A DNA stretch of 64,000 nucleotides from Pyxidicoccus caerfyrddinensis (GTDB lineage Bacteria; Myxococcota; Myxococcia; Myxococcales; Myxococcaceae): contig NZ_JAAIYA010000018.1 in assembly GCF_010894405.1 (NCBI RefSeq), forward strand, positions 62,001 through 126,000. The letters are read 5' to 3'. The notes under the pieces were generated by a model. That model was not told the DNA's origin. It saw nothing but the letters and a program-made list of their open reading frames with translations, and did no database searches. Position 1 is the stretch's first letter. Each line of letters starts with the position of its first letter. Made by a program: the position numbers and the translations under genes. Positions 8,041 through 16,867 of this stretch are shown piece by piece.

Positions 8041-9120
8041 CTATGCCGCGCGCCGCGCCGCGGGCGTGGGGCGCACGTCGCCGAAGTTGGGCGCGGGCAG
8101 GACGATGGTGGGCGCCAGCGCTGGCGCCATCAAGTGGGCCGTGAGCTGCGAGGACGGATGGAAGTTGACGAACGCCCCTTCGACCGCGGACGTGCCGGCG
8201 AACAGCTTCTCCACCACCATGGACGAGTACTGGTCCAGCGAGTCCTCGCGCGTGTTGCCGTTGAGCACCACCTCCCAGCCCATGTGCTCCGCGTAGCGGC
8301 GCACACCGGGGATGGCGGACTGCAGCGGCGTGTAGCACTCGGTGGCCACGCCATTCTCGCTGACGACGAACACCTCGCGCGACGTCGCTACGGCCAGCGA
8401 CATGTTGCCCTGCGTGTGCCCCGGCGTGCTGAGGATGGCCGCGCCCTGGCCCAGCCACACGTCGCCGTCCAGCAGCACCACGCGCTCCTGCGGCACGTCC
8501 GCGCCGCCCTGCACGAACCACACCGTCTGCATCGGGTGCAGGTCCTTCACCATCTCCCACTCGGCGCGCTGCACCAGCAGCCGTGCGCGGGGGAAGTACG
8601 CGGGCATGCCGTCCCCGCCGAGCCAGCCGCGCAGGTCCTGGATGTGCAGGTGGTCGAAGGCGAGGTAGTCCACGTCCGCGGGCGTCAGTCCCAGCGACGC
8701 CAGGTGGCTCTGCACCGTGCCGTGGCGCGAGGACATCACCTTGTCGGAGACGAACGCGCCGTAGCGCTCGCGCAGCGCGCGGTAGAAGGGAGCCGCGGCG
8801 CCCTTCTCGTAGTCGGACGGGTTGAACAGCAGCGTGCGCCGCTCGCCCTCGCGGTCCACGAACTGCACCACCTGCATGCGGTTGGTCATCATCACGTACG
8901 GCGCCGGGGACAGCGCCGCGCCGCTGAAGGCGAACTGCGCGGGGTACGGGAAGGTGATGAGGTCACACGTGGCCACCGCGGCCACCGGGCCTTCCTTCAC
9001 GAAGGCCTCGCGCGCATCCAGCGCCGCGCGGCGGAGCTTCTGCAGCTTCACGCCGGGCACGGACTCGGCGCGCGCGCCAGCAAGAGAGGGGAGGGGACGA
9101 AACGCAGGGCTCGTGTGCAT
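8041..9120 (-). CDS. Metallo-beta-lactamase-fold hydrolase
   Basis: A 359-residue cytoplasmic protein. The metal-binding HLHIQD (HxHxxD) motif follows the strand VDYLAFD, and TPGHTQGNMS gives the third histidine motif. The substrate is unknown; the fold covers lactonases, glyoxalase II-type thioesterases and others. The start is taken at the ATG at 9120. A GTG at 9132 is possible but would overlap the upstream dehydrogenase stop. It lies 5 bases after the alcohol dehydrogenase gene on the same strand, so the two probably form an operon and may act on the same metabolite. Confidence 0.85.
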   Translation of the reverse strand: MHTSPAFRPLPSLAGARAESVPGVKLQKLRRAALDAREAFVKEGPVAAVATCDLITFPYPAQFAFSGAALSPAPYVMMTNRMQVVQFVDREGERRTLLFNPSDYEKGAAAPFYRALRERYGAFVSDKVMSSRHGTVQSHLASLGLTPADVDYLAFDHLHIQDLRGWLGGDGMPAYFPRARLLVQRAEWEMVKDLHPMQTVWFVQGGADVPQERVVLLDGDVWLGQGAAILSTPGHTQGNMSLAVATSREVFVVSENGVATECYTPLQSAIPGVRRYAEHMGWEVVLNGNTREDSLDQYSSMVVEKLFAGTSAVEGAFVNFHPSSQLTAHLMAPALAPTIVLPAPNFGDVRPTPAARRAA

Positions 9121-9125
9121 GGCAG

Positions 9126-10361
9126 TCACCACCGGGTCAGGTCGAAAACCGTCTTGACGGACTGAAATCTCGCGCGTGCCAGATTGGCCTCAATCGCCTC
9201 CTGGTAGCGAGCCAGGGGGAAGGTGTGCGTGACGAGAACGGAACAGTCTGGCCCTTCCTTCCGGGCGAGAAGCTCCAGCACCAGGTCGAAGGTATGCCGG
9301 CGCTCGCCCCGGAAGCTCTCCGGTCCGTAGACGTAGGAGCCGAGCAGCGTCAGTTCGTTGCGCCACACGGTGGTCCAGTCCACGCGCTCCAGGATTCCCG
9401 CCGCGCCCACCAGCACCACCTTCCCCAGTGCGCGCGTGTAGCGCAGGGCGTCCTGCACAGAGGCCGCGCTGCCGATGCAGTCGATGGTCAGCTCGAAGCC
9501 GCCCGTCATCGCTGGAGGGCCAATCACCGGGCGGTACACCTTCGCCCCCGTGCGCCGCGCGACTTCCTCGGCCTCGTCCACGTCGCCGCGCACGCGGAAG
9601 GCGTCGTCCGCGCCCATCCGCTTGCCCAATTCCAACTGGTAGTCCTCCGCCGCCAGCAGCGTCACGTGGCAGCGGTGCCCCAAGGCTCGCAGCGCCCACA
9701 GCGTCGCGAAGGCCACGGGCCCACCGCCGATGACGAGCACCCGGTCCTCATCCCGAGGCGGCGCCTTGAGCACCGCGTGCAGGCTCACCGCCAGGGGCTC
9801 CACCAGCACGCCCGCCTTGTCGGAGATGCTCTCCGGCACCGGGTGGAGCTGCGAGGGGTGCGCCACCATCTCCGTGCCCATGCCGCCCGGCAGGTCGCGC
9901 TGGTAGCCGAGCATCTGCCCGGCCGCCAGGCACCCATCCGCGGTGCGCTCGCAGCCGTTCTCCTGGCCCGCCGCGCACGGCTTGCACGGCGGGGAGATGC
10001 CCCTCAGCCGGCAGGGGAGCAGCGGGTCCACGGCCACGCGCTGGCCGACCTCCACGCCGCGCGTCTCGGGCCCCACCTCTGCCACCTCGGCGAGGATTTC
10101 GTGGCCCAGCACGGCGGGGAAGCTGTTGAAGGGCTCCAGCTGCGGGCTGGCCTTGAAGAAGAGGGTGGCCATGTCCGAGCCACACAGCCCGGTGAGCAGC
10201 GGCTTGAGCCGCACCCACTCCGGGCCGGGCGGGGTGGGGCGGGGCAGCTCGCGCAGGGAGAGACAGCTCCCGGCCCCGTAGTGAAGCTTCGGGTACAGGC
10301 CACCCAGGCCCCGGGCCACGACGTACTTCGGGATGGAGAGGTCGAAGACGAGACCCTTCAT
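9126..10361 (-). CDS. Zinc-dependent medium-chain alcohol dehydrogenase
   Basis: A 411-residue oxidoreductase of the MDR superfamily. LTGLCGSDMA carries the catalytic-zinc cysteine, and VLGHEILAEV the His-Glu pair. A cysteine-rich lobe (CRLRGISPPCKPC, then ENGC) fits a structural zinc site. VLVIGGGPVAFATLWAL is the Rossmann NAD(P)-binding glycine motif. The ATG at 10361 (MKGLVFDLSIPKY) is chosen over an upstream in-frame start because the family normally begins so. It probably oxidises an alcohol or sugar; the substrate cannot be told. Operon with the MBL-fold gene. It is divergent from ruvB, with 99 bases between starts. Confidence 0.9.
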   Translation of the reverse strand: MKGLVFDLSIPKYVVARGLGGLYPKLHYGAGSCLSLRELPRPTPPGPEWVRLKPLLTGLCGSDMATLFFKASPQLEPFNSFPAVLGHEILAEVAEVGPETRGVEVGQRVAVDPLLPCRLRGISPPCKPCAAGQENGCERTADGCLAAGQMLGYQRDLPGGMGTEMVAHPSQLHPVPESISDKAGVLVEPLAVSLHAVLKAPPRDEDRVLVIGGGPVAFATLWALRALGHRCHVTLLAAEDYQLELGKRMGADDAFRVRGDVDEAEEVARRTGAKVYRPVIGPPAMTGGFELTIDCIGSAASVQDALRYTRALGKVVLVGAAGILERVDWTTVWRNELTLLGSYVYGPESFRGERRHTFDLVLELLARKEGPDCSVLVTHTFPLARYQEAIEANLARARFQSVKTVFDLTRW

Positions 10362-10460
10362 GGCGATGGGCGCTCCCTGGCTGCTCGGCTGGCGGGCCGT
10401 TGGGAGTCTAGACCCCCAGATGTGCGGCGACACGCGCGCCCTTCCTGTATAGGGTGCTCA

Positions 10461-11492
10461 ATGGTCATGGCGAGGAAGTCCGACACACTCTCGGAAGACG
10501 TCCAGCCCGAGGACGTCCGGCTCGAGGCCTCCCTGCGTCCGCGCTCGTTCGACGAGTACGTGGGCCAGGGGCCCGTCGTCGAGAAGCTCAAGGTCTACGT
10601 GCAGGCGGCCCGCAGCCGCGGTGACTCGCTGGACCACTGCCTCTTCTCCGGCCCCCCGGGCCTGGGCAAGACGTCGCTGGCGCACATCATCGCGAACGAG
10701 CTGGGCGTGGGCATCCACGTCACCAGTGGCCCCGCCCTGGAGCGCAAGGGCGACCTGGCGGGCCTGCTCACCAACCTCAACGCCCGCGACGTGCTCTTCA
10801 TCGACGAAATCCACCGCCTCAACGCCGCCGTGGAGGAGTACCTCTACCCGGCCATGGAGGACTTCCGGCTGGACATCACCATCGACACCGGGCCCGCCGC
10901 CCGGGCGATGAAGATTGATTTGCCGCCCTTCACGCTCATCGGCGCCACCACGCGCACGGGCCTGCTCACCTCGCCGCTGCGCGACAGGTTCCAGATTCAG
11001 GAGCGCCTGGAGTACTACGACGCCAAGGCGCTGGAGCTCATCCTCCACCGCTCCGCGCGCATCCTCGGCATCCCCCTGGACAAGGACGCCGCGCGCGAGG
11101 TGTCCAGCCGCTCGCGAGGCACGCCCCGCATCACCAACCGGCTCTTGCGCCGGCTGCGCGACTTCGCGGAGGTGGAGGGCGACGGGAAGATCACCCTGGA
11201 GCTGGCGAAGTCGTCGTTGGACCGGCTGGGTGTGGACGCCAGCGGCCTGGACGCCATGGACCGCAAGATTCTGCTCACCATCATCGACAAGTTCGGTGGC
11301 GGCCCGGTGGGGGTGGAGACCATCGCGGCCAGCGTGGGCGAGCAGCGCGACACGATTGAAGACGTGTACGAGCCCTTCCTCATGCAGGAGGGCTTCCTCC
11401 AGCGCACCCCCCGGGGGCGCATGGCCACGCACAGGACCTATCAGTACTTCAAGAAGCAGCCACCAGCGACACCCCAGGGCAACCTGTTCTGA
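10461..11492 (+). CDS. ruvB: Holliday junction branch migration DNA helicase RuvB
   Basis: A 343-residue AAA+ motor that drives branch migration with RuvA. LRPRSFDEYVGQ opens the domain. Walker A is SGPPGLGKTSLAHIIANE, Walker B is LFIDEIHRLN, sensor 1 is IGATTR, and the winged-helix C-terminus ends in GRMATHRTYQYF. The ATG at 10461 has an AGGG six bases upstream; a second ATG at 10467 is also possible and would shorten the protein by two residues. It is separated from ruvCA but on the same strand. An uncharacterised gene follows 19 bases later. Confidence 0.97.
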   Translation: MVMARKSDTLSEDVQPEDVRLEASLRPRSFDEYVGQGPVVEKLKVYVQAARSRGDSLDHCLFSGPPGLGKTSLAHIIANELGVGIHVTSGPALERKGDLAGLLTNLNARDVLFIDEIHRLNAAVEEYLYPAMEDFRLDITIDTGPAARAMKIDLPPFTLIGATTRTGLLTSPLRDRFQIQERLEYYDAKALELILHRSARILGIPLDKDAAREVSSRSRGTPRITNRLLRRLRDFAEVEGDGKITLELAKSSLDRLGVDASGLDAMDRKILLTIIDKFGGGPVGVETIAASVGEQRDTIEDVYEPFLMQEGFLQRTPRGRMATHRTYQYFKKQPPATPQGNLF

Positions 11493-11511
11493 GACTAAGC
11501 TCCTCCGCGCC

Positions 11512-12987
11512 ATGAGCCAGGACACGCCTCCCGCCTCACCCGCCACCGGACGTGACTTCTACGCGGACCTGATGCGCGCCTCCCAGACGTCGCGCGCCGG
11601 GTTCCTCGCCGAGCGCGAGCGCTGGCTGCGCGGCGTGCCCGTGGAGGGCCGCGAGGAGCTGCTCTTCGAGTTCGAGATGCTCCTGCGCGCGGTGGAGCGC
11701 TACCTCAACCTCAACACCGTGGTGGACGCGCGGGACAGGCCGCTCGTCACGCGCGACTTCCACGAGGAGCTGGCGGACGTGCGCGATGCCATGGACCGCG
11801 CCATCCGCGTCGCGCGCCACCTGCAGGACCCGGACAGCGACCAGAAGATGGTCTTCCGCAAGTACGTGGAGACGCAGCTCGCGGATGACCGCGTCCGGCG
11901 CGCCCTCATCGAGGAGCAGCTGGACCAGGAGACGCCCCCGGAGAGCCTCTTCGTGCTGCGCGAGGCCTTCGACGCGCTGAAGAACCTGCTGGACCACCTG
12001 CTCAAGCTGCCGGTGGCCAACCTCGGCCTCTTCCAGGACGTGGGCAAGCTGGCCCTGCGCGAAATCGTCCTCAATCGCTACTTCCGCCCCTTCCGCCCGC
12101 TGGAGTTCCGCGTCGAGTACGACCGGCTCCGCTCCGTGCGCCTGCTGGACACGCTGGGCACGCTCCCCGAGGACCAGCGCACCCTCTTCTCCACCGCCTT
12201 CCTCGGCCTCTTCCGCCTCCTGCACTACCTGGCCTACGTGGACGCGGAGGGGCAGCCGCCGTACTCGCGCCGCGTGCGCGTGCTGCTGGCGCTGGTGCGC
12301 AGCGAGGCCAACTCGCTCGCCTCGTGGATGCACTCGGAGCTGTCCCCGAAGGCGGGCTCCAAGTCCCTCCAGGCCGCCACGCTGCGCGCCGCGCGCGACA
12401 TCGCCCGCGAGACGGAGCGCGTGGCCCGCGAGGTGCTCGTCAACCTGGACCGCGACCTGGAGGCCCCCGCGCGCGCCGCCGTCGCCTTCACCTCACTGCT
12501 GCGCACGCAGGTGGTGGTGCTGCTGGAGACGCTGGCCCCCAACGGCGGGCTCGCGGACGGCGTCTTCGACGAGCTGATGAGCCCGCAGGACGCCGCGCTC
12601 CGGCTGCGCAAGGACCTCTGGGTCTACGCGCAATTGTGCCGCACGGCCGAGACGCACCTGCGCGCCGAGGACGTGCCCGCCGCCGAGCGCGCCCTGGACG
12701 CCCTCAAGTCCTTCCTCGACTACTTCCACGCCGGCGGCTACCAGCTCCTGCGCTACGCGGACTACGACGCCTTCGACCGCTTCACCGCGCTGCTGGTGGA
12801 GCTGCCCTGGCCGCCAGAAGGACCCGGCATCCGCGCCCGCCTCGCGGAGGACCTGCGCCGCTTCGTCCAGACGCTGGAGACCACCTTCCACGCCGTCAGC
12901 CGGCGCACCCTCCTGCAGGGACGCGGCTTCGACCGGCAGGAAGCGGAGGCCCTCAGGGACCGCTTCCTCTCCGCTCCCGCCCGCTAG
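11512..12987 (+). CDS. Large helical protein of unknown function
   Basis: A 491-residue protein predicted to be almost entirely alpha-helical, with many Arg-Glu-Leu heptad-like stretches (ERERWLRGVPVEGREELLFE, LREAFDALKNLLDHLLKLPV). No signal peptide, membrane segment or catalytic motif was seen. It follows ruvB by 19 bases on the same strand and so is probably co-transcribed. Co-transcription suggests, but does not show, a link to DNA repair or cell-cycle functions. Codon use matches the neighbours, so it is a native gene. I do not recognise the family. Confidence 0.8.
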   Translation: MSQDTPPASPATGRDFYADLMRASQTSRAGFLAERERWLRGVPVEGREELLFEFEMLLRAVERYLNLNTVVDARDRPLVTRDFHEELADVRDAMDRAIRVARHLQDPDSDQKMVFRKYVETQLADDRVRRALIEEQLDQETPPESLFVLREAFDALKNLLDHLLKLPVANLGLFQDVGKLALREIVLNRYFRPFRPLEFRVEYDRLRSVRLLDTLGTLPEDQRTLFSTAFLGLFRLLHYLAYVDAEGQPPYSRRVRVLLALVRSEANSLASWMHSELSPKAGSKSLQAATLRAARDIARETERVAREVLVNLDRDLEAPARAAVAFTSLLRTQVVVLLETLAPNGGLADGVFDELMSPQDAALRLRKDLWVYAQLCRTAETHLRAEDVPAAERALDALKSFLDYFHAGGYQLLRYADYDAFDRFTALLVELPWPPEGPGIRARLAEDLRRFVQTLETTFHAVSRRTLLQGRGFDRQEAEALRDRFLSAPAR

Positions 12988-13225
12988 GGGCAGGACAGCG
13001 GCGCCCCACCTCCCGCACGCTCCGTGATAGGGCCCCCCACCCGGGGTGGCCCCGGCGCGTTTGCGTCCAGCCGGTTCCTTGCGCTATGGACGCGGCGGTG
13101 TTGCATGGAAGACACGCTGCGGCATGGCGGGGCAGGTGAAGGGGACGCGGATTCCGGGTTCTGACGAATCCCGGACATCGGTGTCACGGTATCAGGCGAA
13201 TCCTGCAGGCTACACACCGGGGGGA

Positions 13226-13250
13226 GGGTGCCGGACCGGAGACGGCACCC
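13226..13250 (+). terminator. Hairpin in lpxC leader (proximal)
   Basis: GGGTGCCG at 13226-13233 pairs perfectly with CGGCACCC at 13243-13250 around a 9-base loop. No U-run follows. It could be an attenuator, the end of a small RNA, or an RNA structure controlling lpxC. The sequence shows only the stem. Confidence 0.4.
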
Positions 13251-13390
13251 ATCACGACGCACTCAAAAGCCGAGCCATTTCAAGGAGTTGGAGCTGTTTC
13301 CACCTCCTCCGGCCCGGCCCCGCATGTCACGTGCCCGTGGCGTGCCGATTGCAGAATCACCGCGTCGCGTCAGATCACTGATGAACGTTT

Positions 13391-13414
13391 CCGGGTCCAA
13401 CCGGCGGGACCCGG
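13391..13414 (+). promoter_or_regulatory. Hairpin 44 bases upstream of lpxC start
   Basis: CCGGGTCC at 13391-13398 pairs with GGACCCGG at 13407-13414 around an 8-base loop. Lying between the likely promoter and the lpxC start codon, it would form in the mRNA leader and could affect message stability or translation. Confidence 0.35.
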
Positions 13415-13457
13415 ACCGGAAGTCCCGCAGCACGAGCAGCCACGAGGCGACACCGAC

Positions 13458-14402
13458 ATGCGACCGTCCTCCTACAACCAGCGCACCGTTTCGAAGATTG
13501 CCGCCCTCCAGGGCGTGGGGCTGCACTCGGGCGCCAAGGTGACGCTCACCCTGCGTCCCGCGCCCGCGGGCCACGGCATCGTCTTCGTGCGCACGGACCT
13601 GTCCCGGCCGGTGAGCATCCCCGCGCTGGCGGAGTTCGTGGTGGACACGTCGCTGGCGACCACGCTGGGCCGCGACGGCGTGCGCGTGGGCACGGTGGAG
13701 CACCTGATGTCGGCGCTGGCCGGCCTGGGCATCGACAACGTGCGCGTGGAGCTGGACGGCCCGGAAGTCCCCATCATGGACGGCAGCGCGGCGCCCTTCG
13801 CGGCCCTCATCCAGGAGGCCGGCGTGCGCGAGCTGGACGCGCCCAAGGAGCTGCTCGTCATCCGCAAGCCGGTGTCCGTGGTGGACGGTGACAAGCAGGC
13901 CTCGCTCACCCCGTCCAAGCACTTCCGCATCAGCTGCACCATCGACTTCGAGCACCCCGTCATCCAGGGCCAGTCCTTCGACCTGGACTTCAGCGACAGG
14001 GAGTTCTCGCGCGAAATCTCCCGCGCCCGCACCTTCGGCTTCCTGCGCGACGTGGAGAAGCTGAAGCAGCTGGGCCTGGCGCGCGGTGGCTCGCTGGAGA
14101 ACGCCGTCGTCGTGGACGAGGTCTCCATCCTCAACCCGGACGGGCTGCGCTTCCCGGACGAGTTCGTGCGTCACAAGATTCTCGACGCCATTGGCGACGT
14201 GTCGCTGTTCGGCCGCCAGGTCATTGGCCACATGACGGCGTACAAGACGGGCCATGCGCTCAACCACAAGCTGGTGCGCAAGGTGCTCTCGGACCCGAGC
14301 TGCTACGAGATTGTGCCGGCCCGCCGCCGCGAGCTGGAGGCGCTGGACCTGGGCTTCACCAGCCTGGCGGGGGCGCTGGAGCTGGAGCCCCTCGTCGCCT
14401 GA
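13458..14402 (+). CDS. lpxC: UDP-3-O-acyl-N-acetylglucosamine deacetylase (LpxC)
   Basis: A 314-residue zinc enzyme that catalyses the committed step of lipid A synthesis in the cytoplasm. QGVGLHSGAKVTLTL is the start signature, and VEHLMSALAGLGIDN carries the first zinc-binding His. FVRHKILDAIGD supplies a His-x3-Asp zinc pair, and the HMTAYKTGHALNHKLV region the catalytic His near the end. Length is normal for the family. It stands alone rather than in the mur/fts or lpx cluster seen in many Gram-negatives, and has an unusually long leader with two hairpins. Confidence 0.97.
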   Translation: MRPSSYNQRTVSKIAALQGVGLHSGAKVTLTLRPAPAGHGIVFVRTDLSRPVSIPALAEFVVDTSLATTLGRDGVRVGTVEHLMSALAGLGIDNVRVELDGPEVPIMDGSAAPFAALIQEAGVRELDAPKELLVIRKPVSVVDGDKQASLTPSKHFRISCTIDFEHPVIQGQSFDLDFSDREFSREISRARTFGFLRDVEKLKQLGLARGGSLENAVVVDEVSILNPDGLRFPDEFVRHKILDAIGDVSLFGRQVIGHMTAYKTGHALNHKLVRKVLSDPSCYEIVPARRRELEALDLGFTSLAGALELEPLVA

Positions 14403-14449
14403 AGCCATTTCCTTGCAGGTCCGGCTTAGCTCGACTAGGACGCGAGCTT

Positions 14450-15547
14450 ATGCTCAAGCCCACCCGTGTCATCCTCGCCGCTCTCCTGGCGGCCACCATT
14501 ACCGCCGGCTGTAACAAGGAGAAGGCGCCGGTCACCGCTCAGGGTCCGGCCGCCACGGCACAGCAGGCCAACGCGGGAGAGCCCGCGCCTGACGCTGTCG
14601 TCGCGACCTTCGGCGACGGGCAGAAGATCACGTACAAGGAGCTCAACGAGAAGATCGCCGAGCCCCTCTCCAACCTCGAGAAGCAGAAGCACCAGCTGCG
14701 CAAGCGCGGCCTCGAGGGCATGGTGACGGAGAAACTGGTCGACGCCGAGGCGAAGAAGAAGGGCATGACGCAGGAGCAGTTCCTGAAGGCGGAAATCGAC
14801 GACAAGGTTCCCGCCCCGCCCGAGGAGAAGATCAAGGAGGTCTTCGACGGCGCCAAGGGCCAGCTGCCGCCCGGGTCCACCTACGAGCAGATGAAGCCGC
14901 AGATCGTGGACTTCCTCACCCAGCAGCCGAAGCAGGAGCGCGCGCAGGCGCTGTTCGCGGAGCTTCGCAAGAACGCGAACGTGCAGATCACCCTGCCCGA
15001 GCCCCCGCGCCCGCCCGCCGAGCGCAAGCAGGTGGCCGCCACCGGCCCCGCCAAGGGCGCCAAGGAAGGCGCGCCCATCACCATCGTCGAGTTCAGCGAC
15101 TTCCAGTGCCCGTTCTGCAGCCGCGCCAACGCGTCCGTGGACCAGGTCATGAAGGAGTACCCCGACAAGGTCCGCCTGGTGTTCCGTCAGTTCCCGCTGG
15201 AGTTCCACAAGGAGGCGCCGAAGGCCGCCGAGGCCGCGCTGTGCGCCGGGGACCAGGGCAAGTTCTGGGAGATGCACGACACGCTCTTCGCCAACCAGCA
15301 GAAGCTGGGCGTGGACGACCTGAAGAAGCACGCCGCGGACCTGAAGCTGGACACCGCGAAGTTCAACAAGTGCCTCGACTCGGGTGAGAAGGCCTCCGTC
15401 ATCCAGGCGGACCTGGCGGACGGCAAGAAGGTCGGCGTGTCCGGCACCCCGGCGTTCTTCATCAACGGCATCCTGCTGTCCGGGGCGCAGCCGTTCGAGG
15501 AGTTCAAGAGCATCATCGACGAGGAGCTGAAGACCGCGCAGAAGTAG
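14450..15547 (+). CDS. DsbA-family thioredoxin-fold lipoprotein with N-terminal SurA-like region
   Basis: A 365-residue envelope protein. MLKPTRVILAALLAATITAGC is a lipoprotein signal with Cys21 as the lipidated residue. Residues 45-170 resemble the helical N-terminal part of SurA/peptidyl-prolyl isomerase proteins (KITYKELNEKIAEPLSN). Residues 195-365 are a DsbA-like thioredoxin fold with redox motif C220-P-F-C223 and a cis-proline loop VSGTPAFFING. It is likely a lipid-anchored thiol oxidase or isomerase. An acidic-basic linker rich in Lys and Glu joins the halves. The next gene starts 28 bases later on the same strand. Confidence 0.9.
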   Translation: MLKPTRVILAALLAATITAGCNKEKAPVTAQGPAATAQQANAGEPAPDAVVATFGDGQKITYKELNEKIAEPLSNLEKQKHQLRKRGLEGMVTEKLVDAEAKKKGMTQEQFLKAEIDDKVPAPPEEKIKEVFDGAKGQLPPGSTYEQMKPQIVDFLTQQPKQERAQALFAELRKNANVQITLPEPPRPPAERKQVAATGPAKGAKEGAPITIVEFSDFQCPFCSRANASVDQVMKEYPDKVRLVFRQFPLEFHKEAPKAAEAALCAGDQGKFWEMHDTLFANQQKLGVDDLKKHAADLKLDTAKFNKCLDSGEKASVIQADLADGKKVGVSGTPAFFINGILLSGAQPFEEFKSIIDEELKTAQK

Positions 15548-15575
15548 TCGCGCGCGTCGTCGGGGGGCACGGGCG

Positions 15576-16811
15576 GTGGCTTCCAAACCCAAGGCCACGC
15601 CTCGTGTCAGTGGTGAGCAGGCCTCGCTCGAGCTGGAGCGGCCGCTCACCACCGGCCTGTCCCCCTCCCGTCCCCTCGCGGCCTGGTTCCATGGGCCCGA
15701 GGGGATGGTCCTCCTCCAGGAGCCGACCGGCTTCGCTGGCTTCCTCGCCGGCAGCCTGGGCACGCTCTCTGTCGAGGAGGTGTTCGCCCACGTCCTCTCC
15801 GGCATCCGCAGCGGCCTGCTGGCCGTGCAGCACGGCACGGTGCGCCGCACGGTGTCCTTCCGGGACGGGCAGGTGGTGTTCGCCACGTCCACGGAGCGCT
15901 GGGAGCGGCTGGGCGCGGTGCTGGTGCGGCTGGGCATGCTGAAGCAGGTGCAGCTCACCCAGGCGCTGTCGCGGGTGACGCCGTCGCGGCGCATCGGACA
16001 GGTGCTCACGTCCGAGGGCCTGGTGTCCGAGGCCAACCTCTACAGCGCCATGACGTACGTGGTGCGCGAGGTGGTGCTCAGCCTCTTCGAGATGGTGGAG
16101 GGCAGCTTCCTCTTCGTGGAAGGCCCCGCGCCCATGGCGGACGTGGTGAAGCTGCCCGAGCGCACGCGCGAGCTGGTGCTCACCGGAATCAAGCGCGCCG
16201 AGGAGGTGTCGCGCCTGCGCCGCCGCTTCCCGGAGGACATGCGCGTGGAGCCCGGGCCGGCGGGCCCGCTGCCCGGCGAGGAGCGCCTCTTCACGGGCCT
16301 GGGCAAGGGCGCCCCCTTGAGCGAGGTGCGGACCATCTACGAGGGCGGGCCCTACGCCTTCTACACGTGGCTGGACGAGGCCGTGCGCGGCGGCCACCTG
16401 GCGGTGCGTCCTCCCGCGCCGCCACCGGTGCCGGGCCCTTCCGTGGAGGGCATGGCCTGGGAGCTGCTGTCCGCCGAGGAGCGCTACAACCTCCTGCTGT
16501 CGCTGATTCACCGCGCGCTGCGCGACGCGGGCAAGGACGAGGATTTGTTGAAGGGCTTCCTGGACGCGCCGCCCGCGGGCCTGGAAGACGCCTTCGCCGG
16601 GGTGACGCCGGGCCCGGACGGGCGGGTGGACGTGGCGCGGCTGCGCGCCAACCTCGCCAGTGGCGGGGCGGCCGTGGGCCGCGCCCTCACCCTGGAGGCG
16701 CTGGACGCCATCGTCTCCTATGCGCTCTTTTCAGCGCGCAACGCGCTCCCGCCCGAAGTGGCGGAGCGGTTGTCCAACACCTACCGCACACTCCAGGGGG
16801 GGCTGGCCTAG
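15576..16811 (+). CDS. DUF4388-type signalling protein
   Basis: A 411-residue cytoplasmic protein starting at a GTG. Residues 45-200 match the DUF4388 pattern of myxobacterial signalling proteins: a helical dimer-like module with GLLAVQHGTVRRTVSFRDGQ, then VLVRLGMLKQVQLTQAL and IGQVLTSEGLVSEANLYSAM. The C-terminal half (about 290-411) is helical and ends in YALFSARNALPPEVAERLS. No receiver or enzymatic motif is present. It lies 28 bases after the DsbA-like lipoprotein and before another lipoprotein, so all three may be co-transcribed. Confidence 0.75.
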   Translation: MASKPKATPRVSGEQASLELERPLTTGLSPSRPLAAWFHGPEGMVLLQEPTGFAGFLAGSLGTLSVEEVFAHVLSGIRSGLLAVQHGTVRRTVSFRDGQVVFATSTERWERLGAVLVRLGMLKQVQLTQALSRVTPSRRIGQVLTSEGLVSEANLYSAMTYVVREVVLSLFEMVEGSFLFVEGPAPMADVVKLPERTRELVLTGIKRAEEVSRLRRRFPEDMRVEPGPAGPLPGEERLFTGLGKGAPLSEVRTIYEGGPYAFYTWLDEAVRGGHLAVRPPAPPPVPGPSVEGMAWELLSAEERYNLLLSLIHRALRDAGKDEDLLKGFLDAPPAGLEDAFAGVTPGPDGRVDVARLRANLASGGAAVGRALTLEALDAIVSYALFSARNALPPEVAERLSNTYRTLQGGLA

Positions 16812-16867
16812 GGGGGGCCCCGTGCCCACGTTGGCGTCCACGGCCTTTGCGGCGGGGGACGAGCGAC

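Larger units (their letters stand above)
12988..13457 (+). other. Long gene-free leader upstream of lpxC
   Basis: 470 bases without a convincing gene between the ruvB unit and lpxC. They contain two perfect 8-bp hairpins (13226-13250 and 13391-13414, listed separately) and a promoter-like TTGCGT with CTATGG 17 bases further on at about 13061-13089. Short open frames here lack a ribosome-binding site and a coding codon bias. If transcription starts near 13095, the lpxC mRNA would carry a leader of about 360 bases. Confidence 0.4.
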
